Assembly (NCBI RefSeq): GCF_017875835.1
Contig: NZ_JAGING010000001.1
Span: forward strand, 2,046,001-2,110,000
Reading direction: 5' to 3'
Origin: Psychrobacter sp. PL19
GTDB lineage: Bacteria; Pseudomonadota; Gammaproteobacteria; Pseudomonadales; Moraxellaceae
DNA: 64,000 nucleotides
Position numbers and translations under genes: made by a program. Under the pieces are notes generated by a model. It had not been told where the DNA came from, did no database searches, and saw nothing but the letters and a program-made list of their open reading frames with translations. Below are positions 36,864 through 46,659 of this stretch, piece after piece; position 1 is the first letter of the stretch; each line of letters begins with the position of its first letter.

Positions 36864-38795
36864 TTAGAACCAGTTATAGGTTAGAGAGGTGAAGTAGCTA
36901 GTACCCTCCGCAGCATATCTTGAACTAAAATTATTTGTGAGCGTATAGTTGTCTGCAAGCGTATATTCTTCGTTAGTGATATTGTCTACACGAAGGTTAG
37001 CACGAAGGTTAGGAGTAACATATATATTTGTACTTAAGTTGACTAGCGTATAGTCATCCAACTTAATTTTGTTAGCACCATCAGAGAATCTATCACTAGT
37101 GTGTTTTGTTTCAATGCGTACATCAAAAGTAGGTTGCTGATAGCCTATATAAATTAAGCCAGTGTTTTTGGGACGATAGACAAGATCATTGTTGTTGTTA
37201 GAGCCATTAGGTGTTTTGTCTTTTACATCTAAGTAATCGTAACCTAAGCCAAATAAGAATGAATTTAATTTCCAGTCAGAGGTTAAGCTTAGACCTTTAA
37301 TTTTTGCCTCACCAATATTTGTACCACCTGTAATTAGATTTTCTGCATCGGTATGATAGCCAGTGAGTCGCGAAAGCTGATTACCATTAGCATATTCTAC
37401 AAATACTTCGGTGTTTTTAGTAGTTTCAGGTTTCAAGCTTAAGTTCGCGTAACCAGGGAAATATAAATCATTAAAAGTTGGTACACGAAAGCCAGTGGCA
37501 TAGTTCGCACCAATGCGCATACCAGCTAATGGGTGAAATGCTGCTCCTACGTTATAAGTACTCTTTTTGCCATATTGTGAATTGTCATCTACACGATAAT
37601 TGGTTTGTACATCATAGTGTGTATCAGCTAGCTGATAGCCAATAAATGCACTTTTTACAGTGCGACTATCAACCTCATATTTAGTAGTTGAATCTATTTT
37701 CTGATCCAAATGTTCAATTCCTAAGATAGCTTGACCACCACCTGCTGTGATTTGACTTTCTAAACGGGCATGGTTTTGAGTGGTATCGAAAACTGTACTC
37801 TTCTTCGAGTCTTGAGCATTGTCATAAGTTCTGAGTTCATCGATGCTATGACCGTAGCTAAATTTTGTGATAGCAAGTTCGTTTGCGTGTTCAATAAAAG
37901 CAGTTGCTGAGCCGTTTTTTTGATCACTATAAGGGTTGGAGTTTACCGCACCAGTCCGGTCAGGAAAGGCATCAAATTCAGAGGTAGACTCATTGTAGAA
38001 AGCACTCAACCCTGCTTTTACACTTGGCGCAATTTTTTGTGTCATAGCAGCGCTTACTGATGTTATTTTAAAACCGTCATCGTCAGCATTAAAATTCTTA
38101 CCAGTATTTACAGCATTGAAACCATCCGTATCGGTATGATTAACACCTAAGCTTAGGGTTGTATCTTGATATGTATATTGACCGTTAGCACCTACATTAT
38201 AAAGGCTGTTAGAGCCGATTCCAGTAGTGACAGACAAACTACTTTTCTGTACGTTTGTGCCTTTTGTAAAGATTTGAATAACACCACCCATTGCATCAGC
38301 ACCATAAAGACTTGCGCCTGATGCGCCATATAAAATTTCGATACGGTCAATTTGATCAGCAGATAACAAGTTTAATGCAGGTGTGCCTAGAGAAATCGAG
38401 CCATAGCGGACACCGTCAATAAGTATCAATACTTGCTTACTGTCAAAACCGCGCATATAAAAGTTACTTGTTGTTCCTAGGCCACCACTTTGAGTGACAT
38501 TAATCCCTGTCTGACCTTTTAAAACATCAAGTACGGTTTGACCTTGAAAGCGTTGTAATTCTTCACTATCAACCACCCGAGTTTGAGCAATAGTATTACT
38601 AGTTTTAGTCGGTGTACGGGTAGCAGTCACGATAATTTTATCAAGTTCGACTTGAGGTAGCTCATCATCACTGGCAACATTCGAATCAGTGTTGGCAGGT
38701 GTCGCTGCCATAGCGCCATTAACGGCAAAAACACCAAGCGCGCTCAACATACAGTAGCGTAAATAGATAGATGAAGAAGAACGTGATAACAGCAT
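36864..38795 (-). CDS. TonB-dependent outer-membrane receptor (BtuB-like)
   Basis: A 22-strand outer-membrane transporter energised by TonB. A signal peptide (MLLSRSSSSIYLRYCMLSAL... cut near GAMAA) precedes a TonB-box-like VELDKIIVTATRT, the plug domain with MRGFDSKQVLILIDGVRYG and RIEILYGASGASLYGADAMGGVIQIFT, and the barrel, ending in the outer-membrane signature Phe (LTYNWF). The plug resembles BtuB, so cobalamin is a possible substrate, but I found no cobalamin riboswitch upstream. I start at ATG 38795 (GGAAAT upstream); a TTG at 38807 is also in frame. Confidence 0.85.
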   Translation of the reverse strand: MLLSRSSSSIYLRYCMLSALGVFAVNGAMAATPANTDSNVASDDELPQVELDKIIVTATRTPTKTSNTIAQTRVVDSEELQRFQGQTVLDVLKGQTGINVTQSGGLGTTSNFYMRGFDSKQVLILIDGVRYGSISLGTPALNLLSADQIDRIEILYGASGASLYGADAMGGVIQIFTKGTNVQKSSLSVTTGIGSNSLYNVGANGQYTYQDTTLSLGVNHTDTDGFNAVNTGKNFNADDDGFKITSVSAAMTQKIAPSVKAGLSAFYNESTSEFDAFPDRTGAVNSNPYSDQKNGSATAFIEHANELAITKFSYGHSIDELRTYDNAQDSKKSTVFDTTQNHARLESQITAGGGQAILGIEHLDQKIDSTTKYEVDSRTVKSAFIGYQLADTHYDVQTNYRVDDNSQYGKKSTYNVGAAFHPLAGMRIGANYATGFRVPTFNDLYFPGYANLSLKPETTKNTEVFVEYANGNQLSRLTGYHTDAENLITGGTNIGEAKIKGLSLTSDWKLNSFLFGLGYDYLDVKDKTPNGSNNNNDLVYRPKNTGLIYIGYQQPTFDVRIETKHTSDRFSDGANKIKLDDYTLVNLSTNIYVTPNLRANLRVDNITNEEYTLADNYTLTNNFSSRYAAEGTSYFTSLTYNWF

Positions 38796-39175
38796 AATTA
38801 TTTCCAAAGTGACAAAAGCAAAAATTAAGAGGCTAAAATTACAAAAAACAATAAATAATTTACATGCGCTTATTATCTATAAAACTTACTCATTTATAAA
38901 CACTTTTAACCTAATGTTTCTTCATTGTAAGCTGAGGGCCATTCATTATTACCTGTTATTTACTCGTTCTGCCGTGTTTTATTTGCTTTCTACGTTTTAT
39001 CAATCGTTACGGTGTTCACTTTCGGTTATAACCCGCAAGTCGTGAGTAATATATAGAATGATCATCGTCTATAAAAACGCGCAATCAAAAGCACTAGTGT
39101 GATAAATAATTGCTATCATAGCGACACCGCCATAAGTATTTAAATTGCTCTACACATTAAGTTAAGAGGTTTGTT
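38796..39175. other. Divergent spacer, TonB receptor / MscS channel
   Basis: AT-rich, with no clear Fur, Zur or cobalamin element on either strand that I can identify. Both promoters should lie here. Confidence 0.35.
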
Positions 39176-41146
39176 TTGTCTATTGAGCACTATTTAAGTC
39201 CTACTGCCATGCCGCCAGTAATAAAAGCGCCGCTATCAAAAACGCTGACAAGAGCGTTAGTAGTGATCATGCTACTGTTGGCATCACTATTTAGTCTAAC
39301 GTTGCCAAATACTGCGTTCGCTGCTGTAGAAGGTGGTGTGTTGGGTATTGCTGGCGGCCAGGATAGTAGTGCGAGTGAACCTGTGCCGGACGCATTCGGG
39401 CGAGACACGCCGCGCCATACCGTACAAGGGTTTATTAGTGCTTTAAGCGAAAATGATAATCTACTGGCCAGCAATTACCTCAACTTATCAAAGTCTGATA
39501 ACCCAGCTACCATCGTCCGTCAGTTCAAGCAAGCGCTTGATACAGGCGGGCGTTTTCAGCCTGATTTGCAACTCAACAATACGCTTGAGGGTAATTTAAC
39601 CGATCAGCTACCGCCAAGCCAAGAAAATGTAGGCAAAATCAGCATCGATGATAAGAGTGTCCCGCTCATATTAGAACGAGTGGTTTCTAAAAAAGGACAA
39701 CAGTATTGGCAGTTCTCTAGCGATACCCTCAGTTCTATCCCAGAAGTAATAGAAAATACGGAACCGACTTTAATAGCACGCTACACTTTTGAAGGGCTTG
39801 AGGATAAAAAGCTGTTTGGTTATCAGCTGGCCGATTTGGTCGCTGCGGTGGCAATCACTATTGGCAGTTTGTTGCTGACTTATGTGCTGGTGTGGTTGTG
39901 GTATCACCTTTTAAACATCGTCTATCCACGGTTACGTGGTGTGCCGCTACCGCTACCGGATAAGGTGATACTGCCGCTTGCCGTAGTTATTATGGCCCTA
40001 ATTCTATCAGAAGTGATGGTCTACGCTGGCGTGTCAGTAACGCTGCGTGAGCCTGCTAATAGGTTCACCGAGATCGCTTCATGGTTAGCGTTGACCTGGC
40101 TGTTACTACGGGTAATAGATGCTATTTTTACCCGCGCTGTAAATATAAGTTATAAAAAGAATTACACAGAGCGAGTCTCTATCTTAGGACTATTACGCAA
40201 AGTCGTCAAAGCGTTGCTTTTGATATTTGCTATCATTGTCATCTTTGGTAATCTGGGTTTTGATTTAACCACTGGTATTGCAGCATTAGGGGTAGGTGGT
40301 TTAGCCTTAGCACTGGGTGCGCAAAAGACTATCGAGAATCTCGTGGGCAGTGTGGTAGTGGTGGCAGATTCGCCAGTCCGAATCGGCGACTATTGTAAAT
40401 TTGGTACTTATGAAGGTACGGTGGTCGATATTGGTATTCGTTCATCGCGCGTGCGCACTTTAACACGCACTATTGTGACGGTTCCCAATGGGGACTTTTC
40501 ATCTATGCAAATTGAGAACTTTACCTCCCGCGATATGTTTCAATTTTTCCATAAGTTATATATCAAGCGCACGGCTGACATTGAAGTTGTGTTCCAGATG
40601 GTAAAACATTTAGACGAATTTTTAAATGAACACTACTTGACCAACCAAGAATGGAACCAAGTTAATATCTTAGAGCTGCGTCAAGACTGCTACGTTGTCC
40701 AGCTACAAGCCTATATTAATTCTAATGATGTTATGGAATTCTACGACAAACAAAACGTGGTATTCGTTGATGTGTTATTGCAAGTTAGAAAGTATGACGT
40801 CGAGCATGCCTTGCCAACTCAGCAGCTAGTTGTTAAGCAAACAGAGCTTAAGCATGAGTTAGATGGGGAGATGGAGAATAAGGTGGTCGATAATACCGAA
40901 GACCCGTCACATGATGCTGATGACAAACACAGATCTATTGATTTAAATAAAGGTCCAGAACTGGACTTAAAAGATAGCGACAGTGATAATGACGGGCAAA
41001 AGAGGAAGCAAGAACAGGATCGACAAGACGTTGCTGAGAAAGATAGCGATAGTAATACTCATAGAAGTGCCGGCCATGCTTTAGTAAGACGAAAAATTAG
41101 GCAAATTAGAAACAGTTTTAGGTCACCTAAAGCAAAAAAACTTTAA
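39176..41146 (+). CDS. MscS-family mechanosensitive channel, large form
   Basis: A 656-residue inner-membrane channel that probably releases solutes on osmotic downshock. An N-terminal signal-like helix (LVVIMLLLASLFSLTLPNTAFAA), a periplasmic domain of about 150 residues and several helices precede the MscS core: GIAALGVGGLALALGAQKTIENLVGS pore helix and VRIGDYCKFGTYEGTVVDIGIRSSRVRT beta domain, then FVDVLLQVRKYDVE. The C-terminal 100 residues are highly charged (Asp/Lys-rich). Translation begins at TTG 39176, six bases after TAAGAGG. Confidence 0.88.
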   Translation: MSIEHYLSPTAMPPVIKAPLSKTLTRALVVIMLLLASLFSLTLPNTAFAAVEGGVLGIAGGQDSSASEPVPDAFGRDTPRHTVQGFISALSENDNLLASNYLNLSKSDNPATIVRQFKQALDTGGRFQPDLQLNNTLEGNLTDQLPPSQENVGKISIDDKSVPLILERVVSKKGQQYWQFSSDTLSSIPEVIENTEPTLIARYTFEGLEDKKLFGYQLADLVAAVAITIGSLLLTYVLVWLWYHLLNIVYPRLRGVPLPLPDKVILPLAVVIMALILSEVMVYAGVSVTLREPANRFTEIASWLALTWLLLRVIDAIFTRAVNISYKKNYTERVSILGLLRKVVKALLLIFAIIVIFGNLGFDLTTGIAALGVGGLALALGAQKTIENLVGSVVVVADSPVRIGDYCKFGTYEGTVVDIGIRSSRVRTLTRTIVTVPNGDFSSMQIENFTSRDMFQFFHKLYIKRTADIEVVFQMVKHLDEFLNEHYLTNQEWNQVNILELRQDCYVVQLQAYINSNDVMEFYDKQNVVFVDVLLQVRKYDVEHALPTQQLVVKQTELKHELDGEMENKVVDNTEDPSHDADDKHRSIDLNKGPELDLKDSDSDNDGQKRKQEQDRQDVAEKDSDSNTHRSAGHALVRRKIRQIRNSFRSPKAKKL

Positions 41147-41296
41147 GATATGTATCAGATTTTCAAAAATATGCGTTTTTAAAAACGGGACCTTCCTAAA
41201 AGCTGCTAATTAACAGAACATTCCAGATCTCATCATTAGCTTGTCAGATTGATCTGGTACAAGCGGTTGGTAGCAGACATGTAGTGGGGTAGCTTA

Positions 41297-41929
41297 CTAG
41301 ACCGGTACTGACTTTCTGTTGTGCATCCAACCGTAGTGCGCCCATAACAGTAAGCTGGCAGCACTGCGCTGCGGCGACCATTCTTGACTCGCGACCTTTA
41401 GTTGCTTTGGTGTGGGGCGCTCTGCCAAGTTTAATACATCCATCGCAGCGACTTTAATCGCTAAATCATCGACTGCGAGCACATCAGCTCGGCCCAAAGA
41501 GAATAATAAATACATCTCGGCAGTCCAGTGGCCGATGCCAATAACCGCCGTAAGTATCTCCATTACATCCTCGTCTGACATTTTTACTAGTATATCAAAG
41601 CTGATGTCGTGCTCAACTAATGAGCGGGTATAACGGATTTTTTGCCTAGATAAACCTTGTGCGCGTAAGGCATCATCCGTTGCCTGAATAATTGCTTGCG
41701 GTGAGGTTAAGCCTGCCTCAGCCAGTCGTTGCCAAATACTACTGGCCACAGCAACAGACAGCTGTTGTCCTACTATTGCTCTCATCAACTGCTCAAAACC
41801 ACCTGCATTGCGCCGTAGACTGGGCACGCCCACTTGCTCGTAAATTGGCGCGAACCTTGGTTCAATAGCGATAAGTGCCGTAATGTGGTCCTTTAGTGCT
41901 TCTTGAGTATCAATCGTCTGTATGCTCAT
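41297..41929 (-). CDS. DNA-3-methyladenine glycosylase II (AlkA-type HhH-GPD)
   Basis: A base-excision repair glycosylase of the helix-hairpin-helix GPD superfamily, 210 residues. The hairpin and catalytic region are AVIGIGHWTAEMYLLFSLGRADVLAVDDLAIK, containing the GIGxWTA element and the catalytic Asp in VDDLAI; the upstream segment IVGQQLSVAVASSIWQRL is also typical. It lacks the extra N-terminal domain of E. coli AlkA and matches the compact bacterial form. It is monocistronic, with a half MITE-like repeat just upstream. Confidence 0.85.
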   Translation of the reverse strand: MSIQTIDTQEALKDHITALIAIEPRFAPIYEQVGVPSLRRNAGGFEQLMRAIVGQQLSVAVASSIWQRLAEAGLTSPQAIIQATDDALRAQGLSRQKIRYTRSLVEHDISFDILVKMSDEDVMEILTAVIGIGHWTAEMYLLFSLGRADVLAVDDLAIKVAAMDVLNLAERPTPKQLKVASQEWSPQRSAASLLLWAHYGWMHNRKSVPV

Positions 41930-41960
41930 AAATGATTTATCCGCAGTAGCTGAATGTGAA

Positions 41961-42050
41961 TATAGTCAATGAAAAGTAATATCGATACACAACATACTGC
42001 TGGCAAAAGTTTTTCTTGCTTGCTGTGCCTACGCAGATAGAGGCTGAAAA
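41961..42050 (+). repeat. MITE-like repeat, copy C (left half only)
   Basis: It begins TATAGTCAATGAAAAGTAAT and continues through the left arm and central loop to AGAGGCTGAAAAAA, where similarity ends. The right arm and right terminus are missing. Confidence 0.8.
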
Positions 42051-42120
42051 AACCAGTGTAAAAAACGATTACAAGCAACCGCACAAAGTTGCTTTGAATA
42101 TTTTATTTAAGTCTAGCGAT

Positions 42121-42155
42121 AAAAAAAGGACTGCGCCATTGCAGTCCTTTTTTTC
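42121..42155 (-). terminator. Intrinsic terminator of the Smr gene
   Basis: A perfect stem AAAGGACTGC / GCAGTCCTTT with loop GCCATT and long A- and T-runs on both sides. Confidence 0.85.
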
Positions 42156-42174
42156 AAAAAAAACCGTTTATAAC

Positions 42175-42906
42175 TTATTCACCATCAGTTTTAGGCTTTT
42201 TTAGTAATACCAAAACCGCGCCATTACCGCCATCTTTTGGCGGTGCTGAACAAAAAGCCAATACCTCTGGTAATTGACGCAACCAACCATTGACGCAAGT
42301 TTTGAGAATAGCTTCGCTGCCTTTACCATGGATAATTTTTACCATGGTCTCATTGTTTTGTTTCGCTTGGCTCAGCAGTTGAGTCATGGCTACTCGGGCT
42401 TCTTCAATGGTGCAACCATGAATATCTACCGCGTCATACCAACGCAATTTGCCTTGTTTGAGCTGAGTAAACACTTTGGTCTGTAGGGTAGGTTGCTTAT
42501 AAGATAAATAAGCCTCGCCAGCGACTGGATTAAGTAGTGCTTGCATATCCGACAAGCCGGCCCCTATGTCCGCCGCTTCTTTGCCTTGAGCGGCGGCACG
42601 TTTTGACAAGGTTGCTGCATCAGGCTTGCCGCCTTTTTTAGCATTGGCAGGCGAGCGGACGTTTTTATCATCGAGTTGATTGACGCCATGCATCGCTTGC
42701 ATGAACAGTACTTTATCGTCATCGATATGTTCGCTGTCTAGCTGCTTCACTGTTTTTTTAACCTGCTTTTGCGTGAGTAAGGAAACAGGTTCAGTCGGCT
42801 TTTGATTCTCACCGTCAGGTGACGTGGTGCCGCGACTTTTGCTGAGTTGTCCTTTAAGCTCTTTGAGCTGGTCTTGCATGTCTTTTGAGAAGATAGAATT
42901 TGTCAT
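42175..42906 (-). CDS. Smr-domain protein
   Basis: A 243-residue protein with a C-terminal Smr (small MutS-related) domain: DIHGCTIEEARVAMTQLLSQA, VKIIHGKGSEA, LPEVLAFCSAPPKDGGNGAVLVLLKK. Smr domains are nicking nucleases; stand-alone bacterial proteins of this type (SmrA/SmrB) cleave nucleic acid, SmrB acting on mRNA at collided ribosomes. Which activity applies here is not shown. The N-terminal half is charged and poorly conserved. Confidence 0.85.
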   Translation of the reverse strand: MTNSIFSKDMQDQLKELKGQLSKSRGTTSPDGENQKPTEPVSLLTQKQVKKTVKQLDSEHIDDDKVLFMQAMHGVNQLDDKNVRSPANAKKGGKPDAATLSKRAAAQGKEAADIGAGLSDMQALLNPVAGEAYLSYKQPTLQTKVFTQLKQGKLRWYDAVDIHGCTIEEARVAMTQLLSQAKQNNETMVKIIHGKGSEAILKTCVNGWLRQLPEVLAFCSAPPKDGGNGAVLVLLKKPKTDGE

Positions 42907-42982
42907 AAAAGTTAACGTGTCTGTTTAATTAATGGGTTAATGGAAGCGTCGTTTAATCATCAAAGCTATCAATTATATAATC

Positions 42983-43022
42983 ATAAGTATTTCTAATGAT
43001 AAGTATTTTCAATGATAAGTAC
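42983..43022. repeat. Tandem repeat, 16 bp x 2.5
   Basis: ATAAGTATTTCTAATG, ATAAGTATTTTCAATG and a partial ATAAGTAC lie between the smr and trpC genes. Confidence 0.75.
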
Positions 43023-43058
43023 TATAGCCAGTAGCGTATTAGCGTTGTCTGTCATACC

Positions 43059-43943
43059 TTACGCGCTAGCTGGGATGCTCGCAAGCAAGGATTGTAACGC
43101 TTGCCCTGGGTGATCAGTCTTCATAAACTGCTCACCGATTAAGAAGTGCTGAATACCATGGCTCATCATCAATCGAATATCATCAGCGCTATGAATACCA
43201 CTTTCGGTAACGATAAGTGCTTTATCTGGGTTGTTCGTATTGGCTTGGTCATCGGCTGCTAGGGCGGATAATAAAGTGCTCTTTAAATCAAGGGTGGTCT
43301 TTAAATCCACCTCAAAAGTATTCAAGTTACGATTATTAATGCCATAAATATTATGTGCTGAACGAGGCAGCTGCAAAGCGCGCTCTAGCTCATCAGCTGT
43401 ATGTATTTCAATAAGTACATCCATGCCCAGTTCAATACTTAAGGTATGCATCTCTTTTGCCTGTAGGTCATCAAGACAGGCCATAATTAATAATATGCAG
43501 TCAGCACCCAGCAAGTAGGATTGATAAATTTGATAGCTATCAATCATAAAATCTTTGCGTAATAACGGCAGTTTGCAAGCTTGCTGCGCTTGGATGAGAT
43601 AGCTGTCATCCCCTTGGAAATAATCACGATCGGTTAGTATCGACAAACAACTGGCACCGGCCTGCTCGTATTGCTGAGCAAAAGTGGCAGGCTCAAAGTT
43701 ATGACTGATAATACCTTTTGATGGTGAGGCTTTTTTGATTTCAGCGATTACACCAATGTCAGCGGCACGTAAAGCATCGGCAAATCCACGACGTGGACGG
43801 TCATCGGCGCTAACTTGTAACTGTAAGTCTGCAAGCGGTAGCAAAGTACGGGCAGCGGCCACTTCATCGCGTTTGGTAGCGACGATACGCTGTAATACTG
43901 AGGGGATATCGGCATTTGATTTTTGGGTCGTGCTCGTCGTCAT
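43059..43943 (-). CDS. trpC: Indole-3-glycerol phosphate synthase
   Basis: It closes the indole ring in tryptophan synthesis. Family blocks are DIPSVLQRIVATKRDEV, IAEIKKASPSKGII, CLSILTDRDYFQGDDSYL, LPLLRKDFMIDSYQIY, YGINNRNLNTFEVD and VTESGIHSADDI. I begin at ATG 43943, where family similarity starts (GGATG upstream). The frame is open to an ATG at 44027, directly after the trpD stop, which would add 28 residues. This is the monofunctional enzyme without a fused TrpF domain. Confidence 0.94.
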   Translation of the reverse strand: MTTSTTQKSNADIPSVLQRIVATKRDEVAAARTLLPLADLQLQVSADDRPRRGFADALRAADIGVIAEIKKASPSKGIISHNFEPATFAQQYEQAGASCLSILTDRDYFQGDDSYLIQAQQACKLPLLRKDFMIDSYQIYQSYLLGADCILLIMACLDDLQAKEMHTLSIELGMDVLIEIHTADELERALQLPRSAHNIYGINNRNLNTFEVDLKTTLDLKSTLLSALAADDQANTNNPDKALIVTESGIHSADDIRLMMSHGIQHFLIGEQFMKTDHPGQALQSLLASIPASA

Positions 43944-44030
43944 GGTTACATCCGGCTGTCGGTAGGTTGGATAAGGGAGCATGTTTAAATGGGTCATTAT
44001 GACTATGGTGTTTTTTAACAACCGCATTAG

Positions 44031-45161
44031 TTACGCGTTAGCAATTAGTTTTTGTGTGTATTCGGCTAATGATTCAAGCTTGGTCAGTGCAGAACCATTC
44101 TGAATGACGGTTTGCGCTTGGCTAACACCATTCGGATAGTTGCTGGCAAGTCCGGCGGTATAAATGGCCGCACCCGCATTTAAGGCAATCATATCGCGCG
44201 CCTTAAGTACGGTACGGTCATTAGTCTTCGCACCTGATAAGGCCGCTCGAATCAGTTGGAGACTCTGCTCTGGTGAGTCCACCTCAAGCCCGATGAGGGT
44301 TTGCGATTCGATACCGGCGTCTTCTGGCATCAGCTCATATACCGTGATTTCACCGTCTTTAAGTTCAGCCACGGTGGTAGAGGTGGCAAGACTGATTTCA
44401 TCCAAACCATCCTTGGCACCGACCACCATCACATGACGTGCGCCTAGATTTTTCATAACCTTGGCTATTGGCTCGCATAGGCGTGAAGTAAAGACGCCGA
44501 TGACTAGGTTTGGGACACCAGCAGGATTGGTCAGTGGGCCTAAAATATTAAAAATGGTCCGTGCTTTGAGCTCGCGGCGTACCGGATTGGCATAACGCAT
44601 GGCGCTGTGATGATTGGGGGCAAATAAAAAGCCAATACCCTGGTTTTCGATACAATCAAGCGCTTGTAGTGGTGTCAGAGCCAAACTGATACCTGCTTGC
44701 TCTAATAAGTCTGAGCTACCTGATTTAGTAGACACGCCGCGGTTGCCGTGTTTGGCCACTTGCGCGCCAGCAGCAGCTGCCACCAGAGCAGAAGCGGTGG
44801 ACACGTTAAATAAGTTGGCATCGTCACCGCCGGTACCGACAATATCAACTAAATAATCACAAGCAGTGGGAGTGACGTTTTCAGCCAAAGCACGCATCGC
44901 ACTGGCTGCGGCGGTAATCTCATCGATTGACTCACCCTTCATGCGCAAACCAGTCAAAATAGCACCCATCATCGCGTTACTACACTTGCCCTGCATAATG
45001 ATTAACATCACTTGATGCATCTCATCAAAGGTCAAATCAATATGCTGGAATATTCTATCTAAAGCGCTAGTCAACCGTTTATGAATATGTTCATCAGAAA
45101 GCTTAGCGATATCTTCAGCTGTTTTTACGCTTTGCGCACCCTGTGTCTTAACAGTGGTCAT
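44031..45161 (-). CDS. trpD: Anthranilate phosphoribosyltransferase
   Basis: It transfers the phosphoribosyl group of PRPP to anthranilate. The PRPP motif VDIVGTGGDDANLFNVST, AKHGNRGVSTKSGSSDLLEQAG and FAPNHHSAMRYANPVRREL are diagnostic. At 376 residues it is slightly long because of about 20 extra residues at the N-terminus. It lies between trpG and trpC in one direction with short gaps (89 and 87 bases). Confidence 0.95.
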   Translation of the reverse strand: MTTVKTQGAQSVKTAEDIAKLSDEHIHKRLTSALDRIFQHIDLTFDEMHQVMLIIMQGKCSNAMMGAILTGLRMKGESIDEITAAASAMRALAENVTPTACDYLVDIVGTGGDDANLFNVSTASALVAAAAGAQVAKHGNRGVSTKSGSSDLLEQAGISLALTPLQALDCIENQGIGFLFAPNHHSAMRYANPVRRELKARTIFNILGPLTNPAGVPNLVIGVFTSRLCEPIAKVMKNLGARHVMVVGAKDGLDEISLATSTTVAELKDGEITVYELMPEDAGIESQTLIGLEVDSPEQSLQLIRAALSGAKTNDRTVLKARDMIALNAGAAIYTAGLASNYPNGVSQAQTVIQNGSALTKLESLAEYTQKLIANA

Positions 45162-45250
45162 TATGGTCTCGCTTATTATTATATTTTTAGTTCGAAATTA
45201 TTGGTTTTAAATTCTCATACTGCATGCATCAGCCCACATTCATTAGATGG

Positions 45251-45874
45251 CTATCCTACTTGTGGCAAATTACCAGCGCCTAATACCGCCAAATTATGGG
45301 TCTGTAAGAAATTATTGAGCAACTGATAGCCCGCTTCACTTAAGATAGACTCTGGATGAAACTGCACGCCTTCAATGGCAAGACTTTTGTGACGTACACC
45401 CATGATTTCCTCAATACTACCATCAGCATTTTTTGTCCATGCGGTTACCTCTAAACACTCGGGTAAAGTCGCCTTATCAACCACTAGCGAATGATAGCGT
45501 GTGACTTGAGAGGGATTAGGTAAGTCGGTGAAGACCCCCTGCCCATTGTGATACACGGCAGATAAGCGTCCATGCATGACCTCGCCAGCTTTGACCACTT
45601 TTCCGCCAAATGCCTGTCCAATCGCCTGATGACCCAAGCAAATACCTAATATAGGTATTACGCCTTTAAAGGTTTCAATTACTGCCAAAGAAATACCAGC
45701 CCGATCAGGGTCACAAGGACCAGGGCCGATGACAATTACGTCAGGGGCCAGGGTTTTGATATCATCGATGCTGACCTGATCGTTACGCCAGACGGTGATG
45801 TCCTGCTGCAACTCACCGAAGTACTGTACAATATTGTACGTAAAGCTGTCGTAGTTATCGAGCATCAGAATCAT
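45251..45874 (-). CDS. trpG: Anthranilate synthase component II (glutamine amidotransferase)
   Basis: The class I glutaminase that supplies ammonia to TrpE, and often also to PabB. The catalytic cysteine lies in [16 protein letters not shown]; the oxyanion region [13 protein letters not shown] and the His-Glu pair in [10 protein letters not shown] complete the triad. trpE is not in the window, so this follows the trpGDC arrangement with trpE elsewhere, as in pseudomonads and relatives. Confidence 0.93.
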   Translation of the reverse strand: MILMLDNYDSFTYNIVQYFGELQQDITVWRNDQVSIDDIKTLAPDVIVIGPGPCDPDRAGISLAVIETFKGVIPILGICLGHQAIGQAFGGKVVKAGEVMHGRLSAVYHNGQGVFTDLPNPSQVTRYHSLVVDKATLPECLEVTAWTKNADGSIEEIMGVRHKSLAIEGVQFHPESILSEAGYQLLNNFLQTHNLAVLGAGNLPQVG

Positions 45875-46064
45875 TGTGTGATCACCTTATTCATGTGGTT
45901 TTACTTTAACTAAATTTACTTCAACTTTAGTATCTTACCATTATTTTGCTATCTATCAAGTGCAGAGGATAGGCTATCTAACGGTTAACAGCGAGTTTAT
46001 TACTCAAAAGTATGGGCTTTGTGAGTATGACTTTAATGTAGTGGGAGCAATAAACACTTAAAAC

Positions 46065-46079
46065 GCACCAAATTAGCTC
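46065..46079 (+). promoter_or_regulatory. Imperfect NtrC-like site upstream of glnA
   Basis: GCACCAAATTAGCTC has the left half (GCACCA) of the NtrC consensus and a degenerate right half. Its centre is 42 bp from the better site, four helical turns. Confidence 0.35.
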
Positions 46080-46106
46080 TTTTACCTTGTAGAGATATTA
46101 TTGACC

Positions 46107-46121
46107 GCACTAATTTAGTGC
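46107..46121 (+). promoter_or_regulatory. NtrC-like palindrome upstream of glnA
   Basis: GCACTAATTTAGTGC is a perfect dyad with GCAC-N7-GTGC spacing, as in NtrC sites. A T-run follows, so a small terminator hairpin is an alternative reading, although no plus-strand gene precedes it. Confidence 0.5.
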
Positions 46122-46285
46122 TTTTTTGTTTTATAGTTTGCTACTACTGTGCATGATTTATGATGATAGGCAGTAATATTCATCATTAATATTTATTATT
46201 AATATTTTATCAGTGCAATAGGAGGTATATAGGTATTATGGTTGCGTACCTTATTATGGTTTGCATTGTAGGTATCCTGACGAGT

Positions 46286-46301
46286 TGGCATAGCAGTTGC
46301 A
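46286..46301 (+). promoter_or_regulatory. Sigma-54 promoter for glnA
   Basis: TGGCATAGCAGTTGCA matches the sigma-54 consensus TGGCAYRNNNNTTGCW at every defined position. It points toward glnA, predicting a start near 46313 and a 347-base leader. Confidence 0.65.
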
Positions 46302-46659
46302 TCACCTTAATGGTAGCTATTTGTTTATAACACTTAATATGAATTCGTGTATTGATACCAGTGTCATCAAGCTGGCTTATATTAAGCGAACAAAACGCTT
46401 ATAACAGTTCAGCATTGTTAATCAAATATTGTTAAGATATCGCTAGCGTTGACTGGGCTCATGAGAATCTGCAGTTAATGATAGGTGAATAAGTTGAAGA
46501 ATGACGTCAGTCGCGTACTTTGCATTAATCAATAACTTTAAATGATGCTGATAATGACTACAATACTTGACGTGCTGCTCAAATACAGAAATTCAAATAC
46601 AGCCATGAACCAATAACACTTAGATCACAATTAACTGATAACCACCAAGGAAATGATTC

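Larger units (their letters stand above)
45875..46659. other. Divergent regulatory region trpG / glnA
   Basis: A long non-coding region holding a sigma-54 promoter match and two NtrC-like sites for glnA. Between the sigma-54 site and the glnA start lies a 350-base leader with a small AAGCG...CGCTT hairpin (46383-46399). No gene is visible. Confidence 0.5.

Noticed and set aside
38808..39060. Cobalamin riboswitch upstream of the BtuB-like receptor
   Set aside because: The minus strand lacks the GCCACTG box and the conserved B12-box core, so no riboswitch is called.
46107..46128. Intrinsic terminator in the glnA upstream region
   Set aside because: The GCACTA-ATT-TAGTGC hairpin plus T-run could terminate, but no plus-strand gene precedes it, and the spacing fits an NtrC site better.
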